Source: Tamarix chinensis | Taxonomy: Eukaryota; Streptophyta; Magnoliopsida; Caryophyllales; Tamaricaceae | Length of the DNA stretch: 64,000 nt | Direction: 5' to 3' | NCBI GenBank assembly: GCA_030549775.1 | Contig: CM060171.1 | Span: 1,790,001 to 1,854,000 of the forward strand | Shown: in pieces, positions 50,901 to 57,929 of the stretch | Layout: every line of letters begins with the position of its first letter | Position numbering within the stretch: the stretch's first letter is position 1 | Position numbers and translations under genes: made by a program | The notes under the pieces: model-generated | The model's input: only the letters and a program-made list of their open reading frames with translations | Told to the model about the DNA's origin: nothing | Database searches by the model: none

Positions 50901-53900
50901 CAAGAAAATTCTCCAGATTACCAAGCATGGCTGAGATGCGACTATATTGTTACATGTTGGATAATTAACTCAATGCAACGTGAAATAGCAGAGGATTTCA
51001 TGTATGCATCATCTGCTAAGCAGTTATGGGACGAAATAGTTGAACGATTTGGTGAATCAAATGCTCCTTTTATATTGCAAATCAACTGTGACCTTAGTCT
51101 ATTAAATCAAGGAAATCTTTCCATTGCTGAATATTACGGAAAGATTAAAAGACTATGGGATGAGATTGAGAGTGTGGATCCATTGCCTAAATGCAATCGT
51201 GGTGCGGTTGATAAGTGTACCTGTTTATTGCTGAAAAGAATTCTGGAACGAGATGGAAGACAAAAATTGATGCAATTTTTGGTAGGGCTGAATGATAACT
51301 ATGAGAATATTAGAGGCTCAATCATTACTATGGATCCCTTACCCAATGTTAATAAAGCCTACTTCATTCTTCAACGTGTGGAGAAACAGAGAGAGATTAC
51401 TAGCATTGCTGGTTTAAACAGTGATGCAAACGCCATGGCAGCTTCTAAATTCATGGGGTTCAACTCACAGAATAAAACTCGAGATTCAAAAAGGGAAAAG
51501 GCCCTAAGAAGATGCTCTCATTGTCATCAAAAGGGACACACAGTGGAACAATGTTTCAAATTAATAGGATACCCGGATTGGTATGATAAGGTGAAACGAA
51601 AACAACCAAACACAAAGGTAGCTGCAAATGTGACTAATGGAAGGGAGATGTTGGACAATCCCTTAGACACTGGTGCAACTAATAGTGCACCAATTGTTGT
51701 TGACCCTGCAATTGTGCATGTTGTATATCAAGAAATCATGAAAAATATGAAACAAAATGGAAATGAAATTGATTTCTCGACTGCTAATTTTGCAGGTACA
51801 GATGCCATTACTTCTTACACTGCCTCTATTCCCACTTGGATTATTGACACAGGTGCATCTGACCATATGTGTCATGATGCATCTTTATTTGTGTCACTTC
51901 ATACTCTTTCTATTCCTACATACATTAGCCTACCTGATAAAACAAAACAGAAGGTCACCAAGACTGGTGATGTGCATCTCGACTCAATCATCTTGAAGGA
52001 TGTTTTATACGTTCCTGAGTTTAAGCATCATTTGTTAAGTGTAGGTAAACTCCTTGACTCCTCCAATCTGGTTGCCTATTTATCCTGTTAATTGTTCTTT
52101 TCAGGACCCTACATCTAATGTTGTAGTGGCTTCGGGCAGTAGACAGCATGGTCTATATCTTCTTGATAACAACAGCAGTGCATCCAACATCAATAAATGT
52201 AACAGTGTTCATGATTGTAAACTGCCGATATCTCTTGCTCATGCTAGACTAGGTCTCACTTCTTTGTCTAAGATGAAAACATATAGAGATCTGTAATTCT
52301 GATGGATTGTCCACATACATTTGTGATGTTTGTAATCTTGCCAAACAACACAAAAAATCTTTTGTTCCTAATCCCTCTATTGCTGCTACTTGCTTTGAAT
52401 TGATACATGTTGATGTATGGGGTCCTTACAAGACAAAGTCATTATGTGGAGCCACCTATTTCTTCACAATTGTAGATGATCACTCAAGAGCAACATGGAC
52501 CTTTCTTCTCAATAACAAGCATCAAGTCCCAGCTACCATCTCTGGATTTCTGTCGTATGTAAAAACCCAATTTGACTCCAAAGTCAAACGAATACAAAGT
52601 GATAATGGCAGTGAGATTCTTAATCAAGCTTGCTCTCAGATGTTTTATAAGGAAGGAATTCTTCATCAAAGATCTATACCTTATACACCACAGCAGAATG
52701 GAAGAGTTGAACGGAAGCATAGACATCTGCTTGACAATCATAGCTCAAGCTATCAGATTTCGTGCACACCTTCCCATCAAATTTTGGGGTTATTGTGTTC
52801 TTGCTGCAACTCACATAATTAACCTCCTACCCTCTTCCATTTTGTCCTGGAAAACACCTTTTGAGATTCTTCACAACAGAACTCCAACCTATGATCATCT
52901 CAGGATCATAGGTTGCCTCTGCCATGTTCATAACCCCACCACTGATAAACTACAAACCCGTTCTAAGAGATGTATTTTGCTTGGATATCCAACTGGACAG
53001 AAAGGATATTGGGTATTTGACATTGAAGCAAAAAGGGTTCTTATTTCACGAAATGTTATCTTCAGAGAAGATATATTCCCATTTCAAAATGGGAAAGATG
53101 ACTCATTATCATGCACCAACTCCTTACCTTATGTAAGTCCTGTACCTGACCCTATTACACCTCCTGTTCAATTATCATCTTCTGAACATGATTTAACAGT
53201 TCAATCTCCTACCTTTTCATCCTCACACAGATCACCACTGCAATCAACACCTGATACATCAGATCATTCATCATCCTCCACTTCTCATAACAATCCAGAA
53301 TTGTCAAACCCACAGTCCATCTTACCTGTTCGTCGATCCAGACGTGTCAGACATCCCCCATCATTTTTTAATGATTTTCATTGTCCAACTTTACCGTCCA
53401 CTGATTCCCCTTGTTGTTCTCTAGTCAATACCAATCTGGATCATTTTTCCACAGAATATAATTCCTCCTTAGCCAATGTTCTAGCTGTGCGAGAACCTTC
53501 AAGTTATTTTCAAGCTAAAGATGACCCATTATGGGTTGCTGCTATGCAAAAGGAATTATAAGCTCTTGAAGCCAATAATAAATGGGAAATTACTACACTC
53601 CCGCCTGGCAAGAAAGCAATTGGGTCCAAATGGGTTTATAAGATTAAATTCAAACCAAATGGTACCATTGAACGGTATAAGGCACGAATGGTTGCAAAAG
53701 GATTTAATCAAGAGAAGAATAAAGACTACAAACACACCTTTTCACAAGTAGCAAAACTGGCTACAGTTCGAATTCTTATTGCTCTTGCCACACTTCAGCA
53801 CTGGCCTTTGTATCAATTAGATATCAACAATGCTTTCCTACATGGTTTTCTCGATGAGGAAGTATATATGCAGCCTCCTCAAGGTTACACTAAGGCTCTT

Positions 53901-56900
53901 CCAGGACAGGTCTGCAAACTACGAAAGTCATTATAAGGCTTAAAACAAGCCTCTCGGCAATGGAATGTTGAACTCACCAAGTGCCTGGTTAGTCTCAAAT
54001 TCAAACAATCCAAACATGACTATTCTCTGTTTGTCAAACATGATCATACACTTATTACCATTGCTCTAGTCTATGTGGATGATCTTCTTCTGACTGGAAA
54101 TGATCATGCTGATATTCATACTACTAAAGCTCCTCTTGACAAGGCTTTCACCATCAAGGATCTTAGCTTGATAAGATATTTTTTAGGACTCGAAATTGCT
54201 CGATCCTCATCTGGCACTTTTCTTAACCAACGCAAATACATCATGGACATCATCACTGATACTAAGATGCAAGACTGCAAACCAGCTCCTTTTCCCTTAC
54301 CTCGAGGTCTCAAACTATCTGTTGACAATGGTTCCTTATTAGATGATCCTGACTCCTATAGACGTCTTATTGGCCGACTTTTATACCTCCATATGAGCAG
54401 ACCAGATCTTTCTTATGCTGTGCAACATTTGAGTCAATTTGTGCAAGCTCCTCGAGTGCCTCACATGCAAGCTGCACTTCATGTTGTTCGTTATTTACAA
54501 GGCACCAGTGATAGAGGCCTATTTTATCATGCTACGTCAACCCTTGAACTTTCTACATATTGATTGGGCCACATGTCTTTTTAGTAGCCGTTCACTTACA
54601 GGCTATTGTGTTCTTCTTGGATCATCTTTAGTTTCTTGGAAAACAAAGAAACAGAAGACTGTCTCATGGTCTTCTGCTGAGGCTGAATACCGGAGCATGT
54701 CAGCTACAGCAAGTGAACTTGTTTGGATTGCTGGATTACTTGCTGACTTACATGCTCCTCCTCCTCAACCTATCCAACTATATTGTGACAACAAGGCTGC
54801 CTTACATATTGCTGCTAGTCCAGTGTTCCATGAACGAACTAAACACATTAATGTTGATTGTCACTTTGTTCAAGACATGGTTCAATCCGGTTTTCTTTAT
54901 ACCTCTCATGTTAGCTCTGGCTTACAGCTTGCAGATTTGATGACAAAGCCACTTGGGGCTCAACAACATCATTTTTTAAGTGTCAAGCTTGGCCTTGTTC
55001 AATGCCCCAGTCCAGCTTGAGGGGGGGATGTAGAAATATAAAAAAGAAAATATTCTGTATTTCCATCCACGTGTATTTTTGTTTAGCTAGTTAAACAGAT
55101 ATTGACAGTATATATACCATCTGTCAATACAAGTTATTCAATAAGGAAAGGATTAATAAAAACAGAATATACGGGACTCTCCTTCTCAAGCTTCGAGTCT
55201 CTGTTTTCTACCATTTTCTTGGTTTCTAATTACAGCTTAAGTTGCTGTTTTACAGCCTGACCATAAGAAAAATATCAAACTCAACAGAGAAAACAAAATA
55301 CAGTAATCAGAGAATAGAGAGCTCTGATACCACATCACTTGTATTGATTTGGTTTGAGTGTCCAATGCACTGGGTTTGCCTTTCATCAAATAACAAAGAA
55401 GCTGTCATCTGTTACAGCTTTGGCAGAGTAATTTCCTCCTGATTTACAGCCCAATAATCTGAGATTTATAGCCTACTCTATATGCTATATATAAGTATTA
55501 AATTAAAAGTATTTTCTAAAAGTAGTTCAAATCAAGTATTAGGAGAAATATTCTCTTTCCTAAATTAATCCATTTCAGCGTAACATTAAAGTCATCCAGG
55601 ATGCAAAACACAATTAAGCTAATGCATGACACCAACTGGAAAGCAAAGATATAATTCGCAGCTGACAGGAAACCGCCACAAGTTCATCGAAATGGCTCCA
55701 AATTTTCCACCATTTGAGAGCTTAAACAGAAACCAACTATGCAACAGAGTAATGATATAAAATGAATCATCACGGAGGGAGAAAAACAAATCAAGAACTA
55801 AATGCATCAAAGATTCAAAATTGACATTTAACGATATTCTTAACCCTTCTGGAGCTGTGTGCCTATAGTCTATAGCATCAAAGAGACAGATTGGATAAAG
55901 ATTCTAGTTTACATCATTATTTATTTATTTATCAGAAACAACCAGTGAGGACTGAGGAACCGTTAAGCATATATTACCCCAGGATCAGAACCACATTTTC
56001 AAAATCTCAATAAGCAAAACACTGACTAAGATCCCAGGGACCTGTTCAAATGCAAAATATCAACAACAATATTCCAATACCACATAAATTAATAGTGAAT
56101 AAAGCAGACCGTTGCGGTGATGTAGAAAGAACACCACTAAAAACAAATAACATACACTATCTGTGGCCCATTCTTGCTTGAGTTGTGGTAATTCTCTACG
56201 ATGAAGCAACTACACCCACCGCAATCATCCTGACATCAACAAGTTTACCAACACAAGATATAAGAGCAAATAAATATGACTAAAAGCAGATATATATAAG
56301 AACAGCTACAAAAGACGAACAAATGAGACATGACGAGGTCAAGGTAACAACTAGTATGATGGGCTCTCGGAGTCATATTTAAAGTCTCTTGACTATGGTA
56401 ATGGGAGGCTAACATGTTTTGTACAATGTACAAAACCTCACCTCCACTAATTTGTGGGCTCTTATGGACTGATAGAGGGACTTTTCGAAAGATCGGCAGA
56501 GAATATGGCAGAAGGAAAACCCGAGTCATTTAGACTCTATTTGGCAAGTAATTTGTAGAAGTACAAAACTAAATTTACCTTTTATCACATTTTGTTATCA
56601 AGTGTCTTTAACAACAAAAAAAAGTACATATCAAAAACTGTCATTGTGTATCAACTTAATTCGATCTTCATTCCAGCACTTAATTTACTAACTTACCAAA
56701 GTGAGATTTAGCTACCCAACCTCCTTAATTGTTAGCCACTCACACAAATTCCTCTTTGGAAAAATGTGTGAACCTCAAAAGATAAAATTATGAAACCAGA
56801 CTCAAATTGAAAAGGACTGAGCACCTGTAAATGGGGAGTCCAGGCTCATTAACTACACAAAACAAAGCTCAGGAACATGCTAGCAGAATTCAGCCAAACC

Positions 56901-57275
56901 AAAGTAAAATTCAACACAAAGCAGTAAGCGGAGTGATCAAAAACCAAAACTTCCCGGAATTGATGGTAATCCATGATGAACGAGAGCTTAAGCAACATAA
57001 AGTTCAATTCCATAATTGAGATGGGAACAGGCATGATACAGAATTTAAGATACCTTGGAAACTATCTTGAACTCAAAACTGAAAAAGTGGGCCGGCAAAA
57101 GCCTCTGTAGGACACCACGAGCTGCAGCTTCCTGGACTGCAGGAGATGGCTTCTGTTTGTCCAAACGGTGGATTAAGTCATTTATTGGCCCTGAATCCTG
57201 TGATGGATTAACGAATGGGTACACCAAAATCAATAACAGAAGCCAAGTTCTGAAGCAATTCCTGGTATTTCTCAT
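8890..57275 (-). CDS. NAGLU: Alpha-N-acetylglucosaminidase, GH89 family; 19 exons, 806 residues
   Basis: The enzyme removes terminal alpha-linked N-acetylglucosamine; in animals it acts on heparan sulfate in lysosomes, and in plants it is a secretory or vacuolar enzyme (Arabidopsis CYL1 family). I joined the exons by eye, all with GT-AG introns: 57054-57275, 56156-56229, 45186-45397, 44095-44216, 43639-43724, 43304-43398, 43094-43175, 42187-42293, 41653-41683, 41154-41271, 13121-13171, 12637-12746, 12390-12492, 12192-12290, 11261-11371, 10901-11145, 9457-9694, 9229-9307, 8890-9125. They total 2421 bases with matching phases at all 18 junctions and no internal stop, and 806 residues agrees with the family length I recall for Arabidopsis. 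A hydrophobic N-terminus (about residues 9-23) looks like a signal peptide. The barrel contains DTFNE (E349, acid/base equivalent) and MEGIE (E479, nucleophile equivalent). The gene looks functional despite introns of 10.8 and 28.0 kb. The identification is strong; expression is not shown. Confidence 0.95.
10058..10170 (-). mobile_element. tRNA-derived SINE in NAGLU intron 16
   Basis: On the minus strand a B-box-like AGGTCGAATCC (10110-10120) follows an A-box-like TAACGGTATCAGG. A poly(T) run on the plus strand at the left end corresponds to the SINE tail. TCAATATT flanks both sides (10050-10057 and 10171-10178), consistent with a TSD. Confidence 0.55.
11560..11800 (+). mobile_element. Au-like SINE in NAGLU intron 14
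   Basis: A TAGCTAAG A-box-like sequence and GGTTTAAATCC (11650-11660, B box) are spaced as in tRNA-derived SINEs. The part ending GATGGGATTCATACTGG resembles the conserved 3' body of Au SINEs. I did not find its exact ends. Confidence 0.45.
13268..13563 (+). repeat. 5' LTR of outer copia element
   Basis: The LTR begins TGTTGGACTTGG and ends CACCCAACA. It contains a TATA-like CATATATGAAGG stretch and AATAAG near the middle. The closely following TGCTATCAGAGC (13564-13575) is a primer-binding site complementary to the initiator methionine tRNA, with one change from the usual TGGTATCAGAGC. Confidence 0.85.
13675..18823 (-). mobile_element. hAT transposon copy A (5.1 kb)
   Basis: The ends are imperfect inverted repeats: CATACAACAAAACCGC on the left and its mirror TTTCATTGTATG on the right. 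Eight-base flanks GATTCTGC (13667-13674) and GATTCCGC (18824-18831) match at 7 of 8, as for hAT elements. It inserted into the leader of the outer copia element. The subterminal regions carry many TATCGG/AATATCGG motifs. The interior encodes a decayed BED/DUF659/hAT-dimer transposase on the minus strand. It is the most diverged of the three large copies. Confidence 0.88.
14440..17270 (-). pseudogene. hAT transposase remains, copy A
   Basis: Read on the minus strand, the order is a decayed BED zinc-finger region (about 17130-17270), then a DUF659 region at 16084-16362 ([33 protein letters not shown]). A middle part follows at 15637-15849 and the hAT dimerisation region at about 14733-15000 ([17 protein letters not shown]), then an acidic, glycine-rich tail at 14453-14743. 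Stops and frame changes break it. At the position where copies B and C have a TGA stop, this copy has CGA (arginine). Confidence 0.8.
18865..19070. repeat. Three tandem copies of a 68-base unit
   Basis: Each unit starts TTTTCATTTGTT and ends CCCCATGAGTGA; starts are at 18865, 18933 and 19001. Copies differ at only a few positions. They lie in the outer copia element just upstream of its gag remains, after hAT copy A. No coding function is visible. Confidence 0.85.
19291..19703 (+). repeat. 5' LTR of gypsy element
   Basis: The LTR runs from TGATAAGCCTCTAATT to AAACCTATCA and is followed two bases later by the TGGTATCAAAGC primer-binding site. It is 413 bases, about 40 longer than its partner because of an AT-rich segment missing from the 3' LTR. 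Confidence 0.85.
20081..20560. mobile_element. hAT-type MITE with a hairpin core
   Basis: The ends TAGGGATGACAAT and ATTGCCATCCTA(A) are inverted repeats. The flanks carry a perfect eight-base TSD, ATCTCAAG (20073-20080 and 20561-20568). It lies inside the gypsy integrase remains, whose reading frame continues on the other side. It has no coding capacity. Its middle holds a 66-base perfect palindrome rich in TA. Confidence 0.88.
20219..20284. repeat. Perfect 66-base palindrome in the MITE
   Basis: The arms TATATTTCTATATAAAAAC and its mirror flank a (TA)n core, so either strand could fold into a long hairpin. It is contained in the 480-base hAT MITE. Confidence 0.85.
21855..24355. repeat. Three tandem copies of an 790-840 base AT-rich unit in hAT copy B
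   Basis: Units begin GAAATATTTAAATGATTTATG at about 21867, 22709 and (with one change) 23489, and end with TTCACTTACTAATTATAG-type sequence near 22650, 23485 and 24350. The unit corresponds to one copy in hAT copy C (about 36000-36790). It separates the left subterminal region from the transposase. Confidence 0.88.
26008..27740. mobile_element. Non-autonomous hAT element nested in copy B
   Basis: It has perfect 12-base terminal repeats TAGAGCTGGCAA and TTGCCAGCTCTA, and a perfect eight-base TSD ATTGGGAT (26000-26007 and 27741-27748). hAT copy C has the uninterrupted empty site. The first and last roughly 250 bases are crowded with CCGA/CCCGA/ATCCGA motifs in matching orientation, likely subterminal transposase-binding repeats. 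The middle is AT-rich and non-coding. Confidence 0.95.
26944..26988. repeat. (ATT)n microsatellite
   Basis: About 15 uninterrupted ATT units lie in the AT-rich centre of the nested hAT element. Confidence 0.95.
30407..30699 (+). pseudogene. Gypsy integrase C-terminal (chromodomain-like) tail
   Basis: After the duplicated ATTTCGAT, the sequence reads HPLFHV. Near 30580-30699 it reads [19 protein letters not shown] and [17 protein letters not shown], the ending typical of gypsy polyproteins with a chromodomain-like module. It sits directly before the polypurine tract and 3' LTR. Confidence 0.75.
30701..31071 (+). repeat. 3' LTR of gypsy element
   Basis: It begins TGATGAGCCTCTAATT after a purine-rich GGGAGGGAAG tract and ends GAACCTATTA, where the terminal CA has become TA. 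It aligns with the 5' LTR over most of its length with many substitutions and one deletion, so the element is not young. Confidence 0.85.
31086..31307. mobile_element. hAT-type MITE, 222 bases
   Basis: The ends TAGGATTGTAAATGA and TCATTTACAACCCCTT are inverted repeats. Flanks CACTAAAC (31078-31085) and CAATAAAC (31308-31315) match at 7 of 8. It sits in the gag of the outer copia element, ten bases from the gypsy insertion. The inside is rich in GAGCTGAAC/GAGCTCGAGC motifs; no coding sequence. Confidence 0.8.
31687..37790 (-). mobile_element. hAT transposon copy C (6.1 kb)
   Basis: The ends CATACAATAAAACCGCGG and CGCGATTTTATTATATG are imperfect inverted repeats. The TSD GCACTAGG is perfect at 31679-31686 and 37791-37798. 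It inserted into the gag of the outer copia element. It is the same family as copy B but in opposite orientation, 1280 bases away. The subterminal region near 37610-37690 carries ATATCAGCGATATT-type motifs. It has a single copy of the AT-rich unit that is tripled in copy B. Confidence 0.93.
32624..35950 (-). pseudogene. hAT transposase remains, copy C
   Basis: On the minus strand the order is: BED-like region (about 35850-35930, with a stop just before it), acidic linker at 35452-35751, DUF659 at about 34734-35110 ([19 protein letters not shown]), middle part at 34351-34746, dimerisation region at about 33570-33766 and tail to 32624. The 204-residue stretch at 33152-33766 is identical to that of copy B, including the following TGA. 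The N-terminal half is clearly more diverged from copy B. Frame breaks make it inactive. Confidence 0.88.
38075..38335 (+). mobile_element. Decayed end of the same hAT family
   Basis: ACAAAACCGCAGTTGCAGTCG is close to the hAT family terminus at 31687, followed by TATTGGTAAATATCGATAAG motifs like the subterminal repeats. It lies between copia gag and RT remains. I could not define its other end or a TSD. Confidence 0.4.
38430..39908 (+). pseudogene. Copia reverse transcriptase and RNase H remains (outer element)
   Basis: Broken reading frames give the RT start ([20 protein letters not shown]), then [19 protein letters not shown] and [18 protein letters not shown] from 38712. YVDDFLV follows near 38957 and [12 protein letters not shown] near 39050. 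A 257-residue open stretch (39135-39908) holds RNase H with [19 protein letters not shown] and [18 protein letters not shown]. Protease, most of integrase and part of RT are missing, with several stops and frameshifts between the pieces. It ends just before the polypurine tract and 3' LTR. Confidence 0.85.
39915..40069 (+). repeat. 3' LTR of outer copia element, internally deleted
   Basis: It begins TGTTTGACTAAG just after a G-rich polypurine tract and ends AACCCAATA. It matches both ends of the 5' LTR at 13268-13563 but lacks about 140 bases of the middle, including the TATA-like region. The terminal CA has become TA. Confidence 0.8.
40264..40587. mobile_element. MITE of the local hAT family, 324 bases
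   Basis: It starts CATACAATAAAACCACGG and ends ATTTCATTGTATG, matching the termini of hAT copies A-C. Flanks CTCAACAA and CCCAACAG match at 6 of 8. The inside is almost only subterminal sequence, with at least eight AATATCGG-like motifs. It lies in NAGLU intron 10 just outside the outer copia element. Confidence 0.8.
41154..44216 (-). CDS. NAGLU: NAGLU exons 4-10 (catalytic barrel, acid/base glutamate)
   Basis: Seven short exons encode residues 169-383. Exon 4 has [19 protein letters not shown] and [10 protein letters not shown]; exon 5 has [17 protein letters not shown]; exon 6 has [19 protein letters not shown]; exon 7 has [12 protein letters not shown]; exon 8 has [19 protein letters not shown]. 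Exon 9 is a 31-base micro-exon ([10 protein letters not shown]). Exon 10 has [13 protein letters not shown] with catalytic E349 and ends IWLMQ|GTATGC. The exon 8 donor (AAAAG|GTCTGT) departs from the usual GTAAG pattern. Introns here are 128 to 800 bases, the normal scale for the gene. Confidence 0.94.
45186..45397 (-). CDS. NAGLU: NAGLU exon 3
   Basis: This exon encodes residues 99-169, including [19 protein letters not shown] and the start of the catalytic barrel at [15 protein letters not shown]. The acceptor is TCTCAG and the donor GTGAGT. The first base completes a valine codon begun in exon 2, and the last base starts a tyrosine codon finished in exon 4. It is isolated between the 10.8 kb intron 2 and the 969-base intron 3. 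Confidence 0.93.
45880..46200 (-). pseudogene. Copia RNase H C-terminus remains
   Basis: The minus strand gives fragments such as [14 protein letters not shown], the usual end of copia polyproteins, shortly before the polypurine tract and 3' LTR of the degraded element. Frameshifts and stops are frequent. Confidence 0.6.
46540..46750. repeat. AT-rich low-complexity stretch
   Basis: It is made almost entirely of ATT/TTA/AAT steps in both orientations. The open frame across it codes only for I, Y, N and K and is not a gene. Confidence 0.8.
46915..47195. mobile_element. hAT-like subterminal region (partial)
   Basis: Repeated GGGTA, TCGGGTT and GGATC motifs resemble the ends of the nested hAT at 26008-27740, and the segment ends TCAGACCTA, an inverted hAT-like terminus. 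I could not find the left end or a TSD. Confidence 0.35.
47200..47690 (-). pseudogene. Possible decayed copia internal sequence
   Basis: The stretch lies inside the degraded element and reads in short minus-strand pieces without a convincing domain. Assignment to copia rests mainly on position. Confidence 0.3.
47995..48271. mobile_element. hAT-type MITE, 277 bases
   Basis: The inverted ends are CCTGTTTGGGTAAC and GTTACCCAAACAGG. The eight-base TSD TCCAAAAG is perfect (47987-47994 and 48272-48279). The inside is AT-rich with TATATTATCT motifs and no coding sequence. Confidence 0.9.
48350..48679 (-). repeat. LTR-like segment
   Basis: On the minus strand it starts TGTTGGAATCCG and ends ACCATCAACA, with a TATA-like TGTATAAATACC and AATAAG in between and internal repeats of AGGAACTGCTRTA. 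No matching TSD or adjacent primer-binding site was found, so it may be a solo or broken LTR. Confidence 0.4.
50353..50578 (+). repeat. 5' LTR of the younger copia element
   Basis: It begins TGTAGAAATATAC and ends TGCTGTTTTACA, with TATATATACC around the middle and AATAAG after it. TGGTATCAGAGC (50579-50590) follows at once and is the tRNA-Met primer-binding site. Confidence 0.96.
50652..52091 (+). pseudogene. Copia gag and protease (open 479-residue stretch)
   Basis: The frame opens with MMSDNKG, has a gag region with [13 protein letters not shown] and [11 protein letters not shown], a CCHC zinc knuckle ([14 protein letters not shown], about residues 288-301) and the aspartic protease motif IDTGASDHM (about residues 398-406). 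This part is intact, but the frame is lost near 52060-52090 before the integrase. It is the longest open frame in the window. Confidence 0.93.
52092..53561 (+). pseudogene. Copia integrase, frame-broken
   Basis: The pre-integrase zinc region ([14 protein letters not shown], then [14 protein letters not shown]) is split by a stop near 52294 and a frame change. The integrase core follows with acidic residues in HVDVWGP, QSDNGSE and NGRVERKH. A further frame change at about 52700-52780 leads to the C-terminal part ([17 protein letters not shown]) and a Ser/Pro-rich linker ([13 protein letters not shown]). A TAA at 53559-53561 ends the frame before RT. Confidence 0.93.
53562..55017 (+). pseudogene. 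Copia reverse transcriptase and RNase H, frame-broken
   Basis: RT reads [36 protein letters not shown] and the catalytic YVDD in [11 protein letters not shown] (near 54072). A TAA stop at 53934-53936 falls in the KSL-GLKQ motif. A frame change at about 54550 leads to RNase H, with [25 protein letters not shown] and [15 protein letters not shown], ending QCPSPA directly before the polypurine tract. The catalytic motifs are present, but the protein cannot be made in one piece. Confidence 0.93.
55029..55254 (+). repeat. 3' LTR of the younger copia element
   Basis: It is the same length as the 5' LTR with about six substitutions and no length change, and follows the polypurine tract at 55018-55028. 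Confidence 0.96.
56156..57275 (-). CDS. NAGLU: NAGLU exons 1-2 (signal peptide, N-terminal domain)
   Basis: Exon 1 (57054-57275) encodes residues 1-74, starting [16 protein letters not shown], and ends with a CAAG|GTATC donor in phase 0. Exon 2 (56156-56229) is only 74 bases and lies too far from other coding sequence to be seen as an ORF. It follows the acceptor GTCAG, reads [19 protein letters not shown] and ends NGPQI before a GTATGT donor in phase 2. The family usually has CGG-x-SCF here, so this copy carries an extra cysteine. N90-S-S is a potential glycosylation site. Intron 1 is 824 bases. No convincing TATA box was found upstream of 57275. Confidence 0.9.
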
Positions 57276-57440
57276 TTTCGTAGCAGCAACTTCAACGAGT
57301 TTTTCGACTACCAGCAGAAGGTGTTCCCGTCTATCTCGATCATTTTACCGCTGTGCGACTGATACGCAGCGTAGATCTCAATTTCTAAGCCCAACAAAGA
57401 GGGGAGGTTTTATCCCCACATGCAGCCTACTAATTTAATT
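57276..57440 (-). promoter_or_regulatory. NAGLU 5' leader and presumed promoter-proximal region
   Basis: Directly upstream of the start codon on the minus strand is a less AT-rich stretch that probably includes the 5' untranslated leader. No clear TATA box or transcription start can be assigned. Confidence 0.4.
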
Positions 57441-57588
57441 AGACTTAAGGGAGGACGGTTTGAAGGACTTTGGTTTGCTACCCAATGAGCAATGACTAGT
57501 GGCTGTAATAAGGGCACCTAAGAGAAAGAAGAAATTAAGAGGAATTCCTCTTATTATTTTATACTATTTATTTATTATTATTTTAATG

Positions 57589-57826
57589 GCTTATTTGGTA
57601 TGAAAGTAATAAGGATAGAAAAAAGTTTCCCCTATTTTGTAATTTTTATATTAAGTATTTAATAATAATAAATATATTTTTAATAAAATACTCATTTTAG
57701 ATCAAATTAAAATCTCAAATGGGTATTAATTAGAATAATAATATTTAATTTTAATTAGATTATATAAGATATATAAAATATGGAGGTAATTTTTCCACCC
57801 TTATTACCCCCTAACCAAACGAGCAC
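57589..57826. mobile_element. Possible MITE upstream of NAGLU
   Basis: GCTTATTTGGTATGAAAGTAA on the left and its imperfect mirror TTACCCCCTAACCAAACGAGC on the right are inverted repeats around an AT-rich middle. No clear TSD. It lies about 310-550 bases upstream of the NAGLU start codon. Confidence 0.5.
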
Positions 57827-57929
57827 TAAGTTATCTATATTTTACATTATTTTTATCATTTTATTATCAATCTTATCTATTACATTTTATTATTTTATGG
57901 TTAGATATTGCTATATTTCTTTTTAAAGA

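Larger units (their letters stand above)
50353..55254 (+). mobile_element. Near full-length, inactivated Ty1-copia element (4.9 kb)
   Basis: Two 226-base LTRs bound the element, with a perfect five-base TSD GCCTG (50348-50352 and 55255-55259). The primer-binding site TGGTATCAGAGC abuts the 5' LTR, and a GAGGGGGGGA polypurine tract abuts the 3' LTR. The LTRs differ at about six positions (2.7%). Gag, protease, integrase, RT and RNase H are all recognisable in the copia order, but at least four frame changes and three stops interrupt them. It is inserted in the leader of the degraded minus-strand copia element. Confidence 0.96.
45610..55585 (-). mobile_element. Degraded minus-strand Ty1-copia element in intron 2
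   Basis: Two related segments act as LTRs: 55333-55585 (5', beginning TGTTACGCTG on the minus strand) and about 45610-45862 (3', beginning TGTTAACAG). Directly inside the 5' LTR, GCTCTGATACCA at 55321-55332 is the reverse complement of the TGGTATCAGAGC primer-binding site. A purine tract lies inside the 3' LTR, preceded by RNase H-like coding remains. The interior is much reduced and holds a MITE and a whole younger copia element. LTR outer borders are approximate. Confidence 0.7.
45398..56155 (-). other. NAGLU intron 2, 10,758 bases, with two copia elements and MITEs
   Basis: The intron lies between exon 2 (donor GTATGT) and exon 3 (acceptor CTCAG). It contains a degraded minus-strand copia element, a younger plus-strand copia element inside it, and at least one MITE. 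The gene itself is transcribed on the minus strand, so the younger copia element is antisense to it. Confidence 0.85.

Noticed and set aside
56245..56529. 94-residue minus-strand frame reading [11 protein letters not shown], first considered as NAGLU exon 2
   Set aside because: The real exon 2 is at 56156-56229, with matching splice sites, phase and family sequence.
57055..57438. 127-residue plus-strand frame near the right end of the gene
   Set aside because: It is antisense to NAGLU exon 1 and shows no family likeness.
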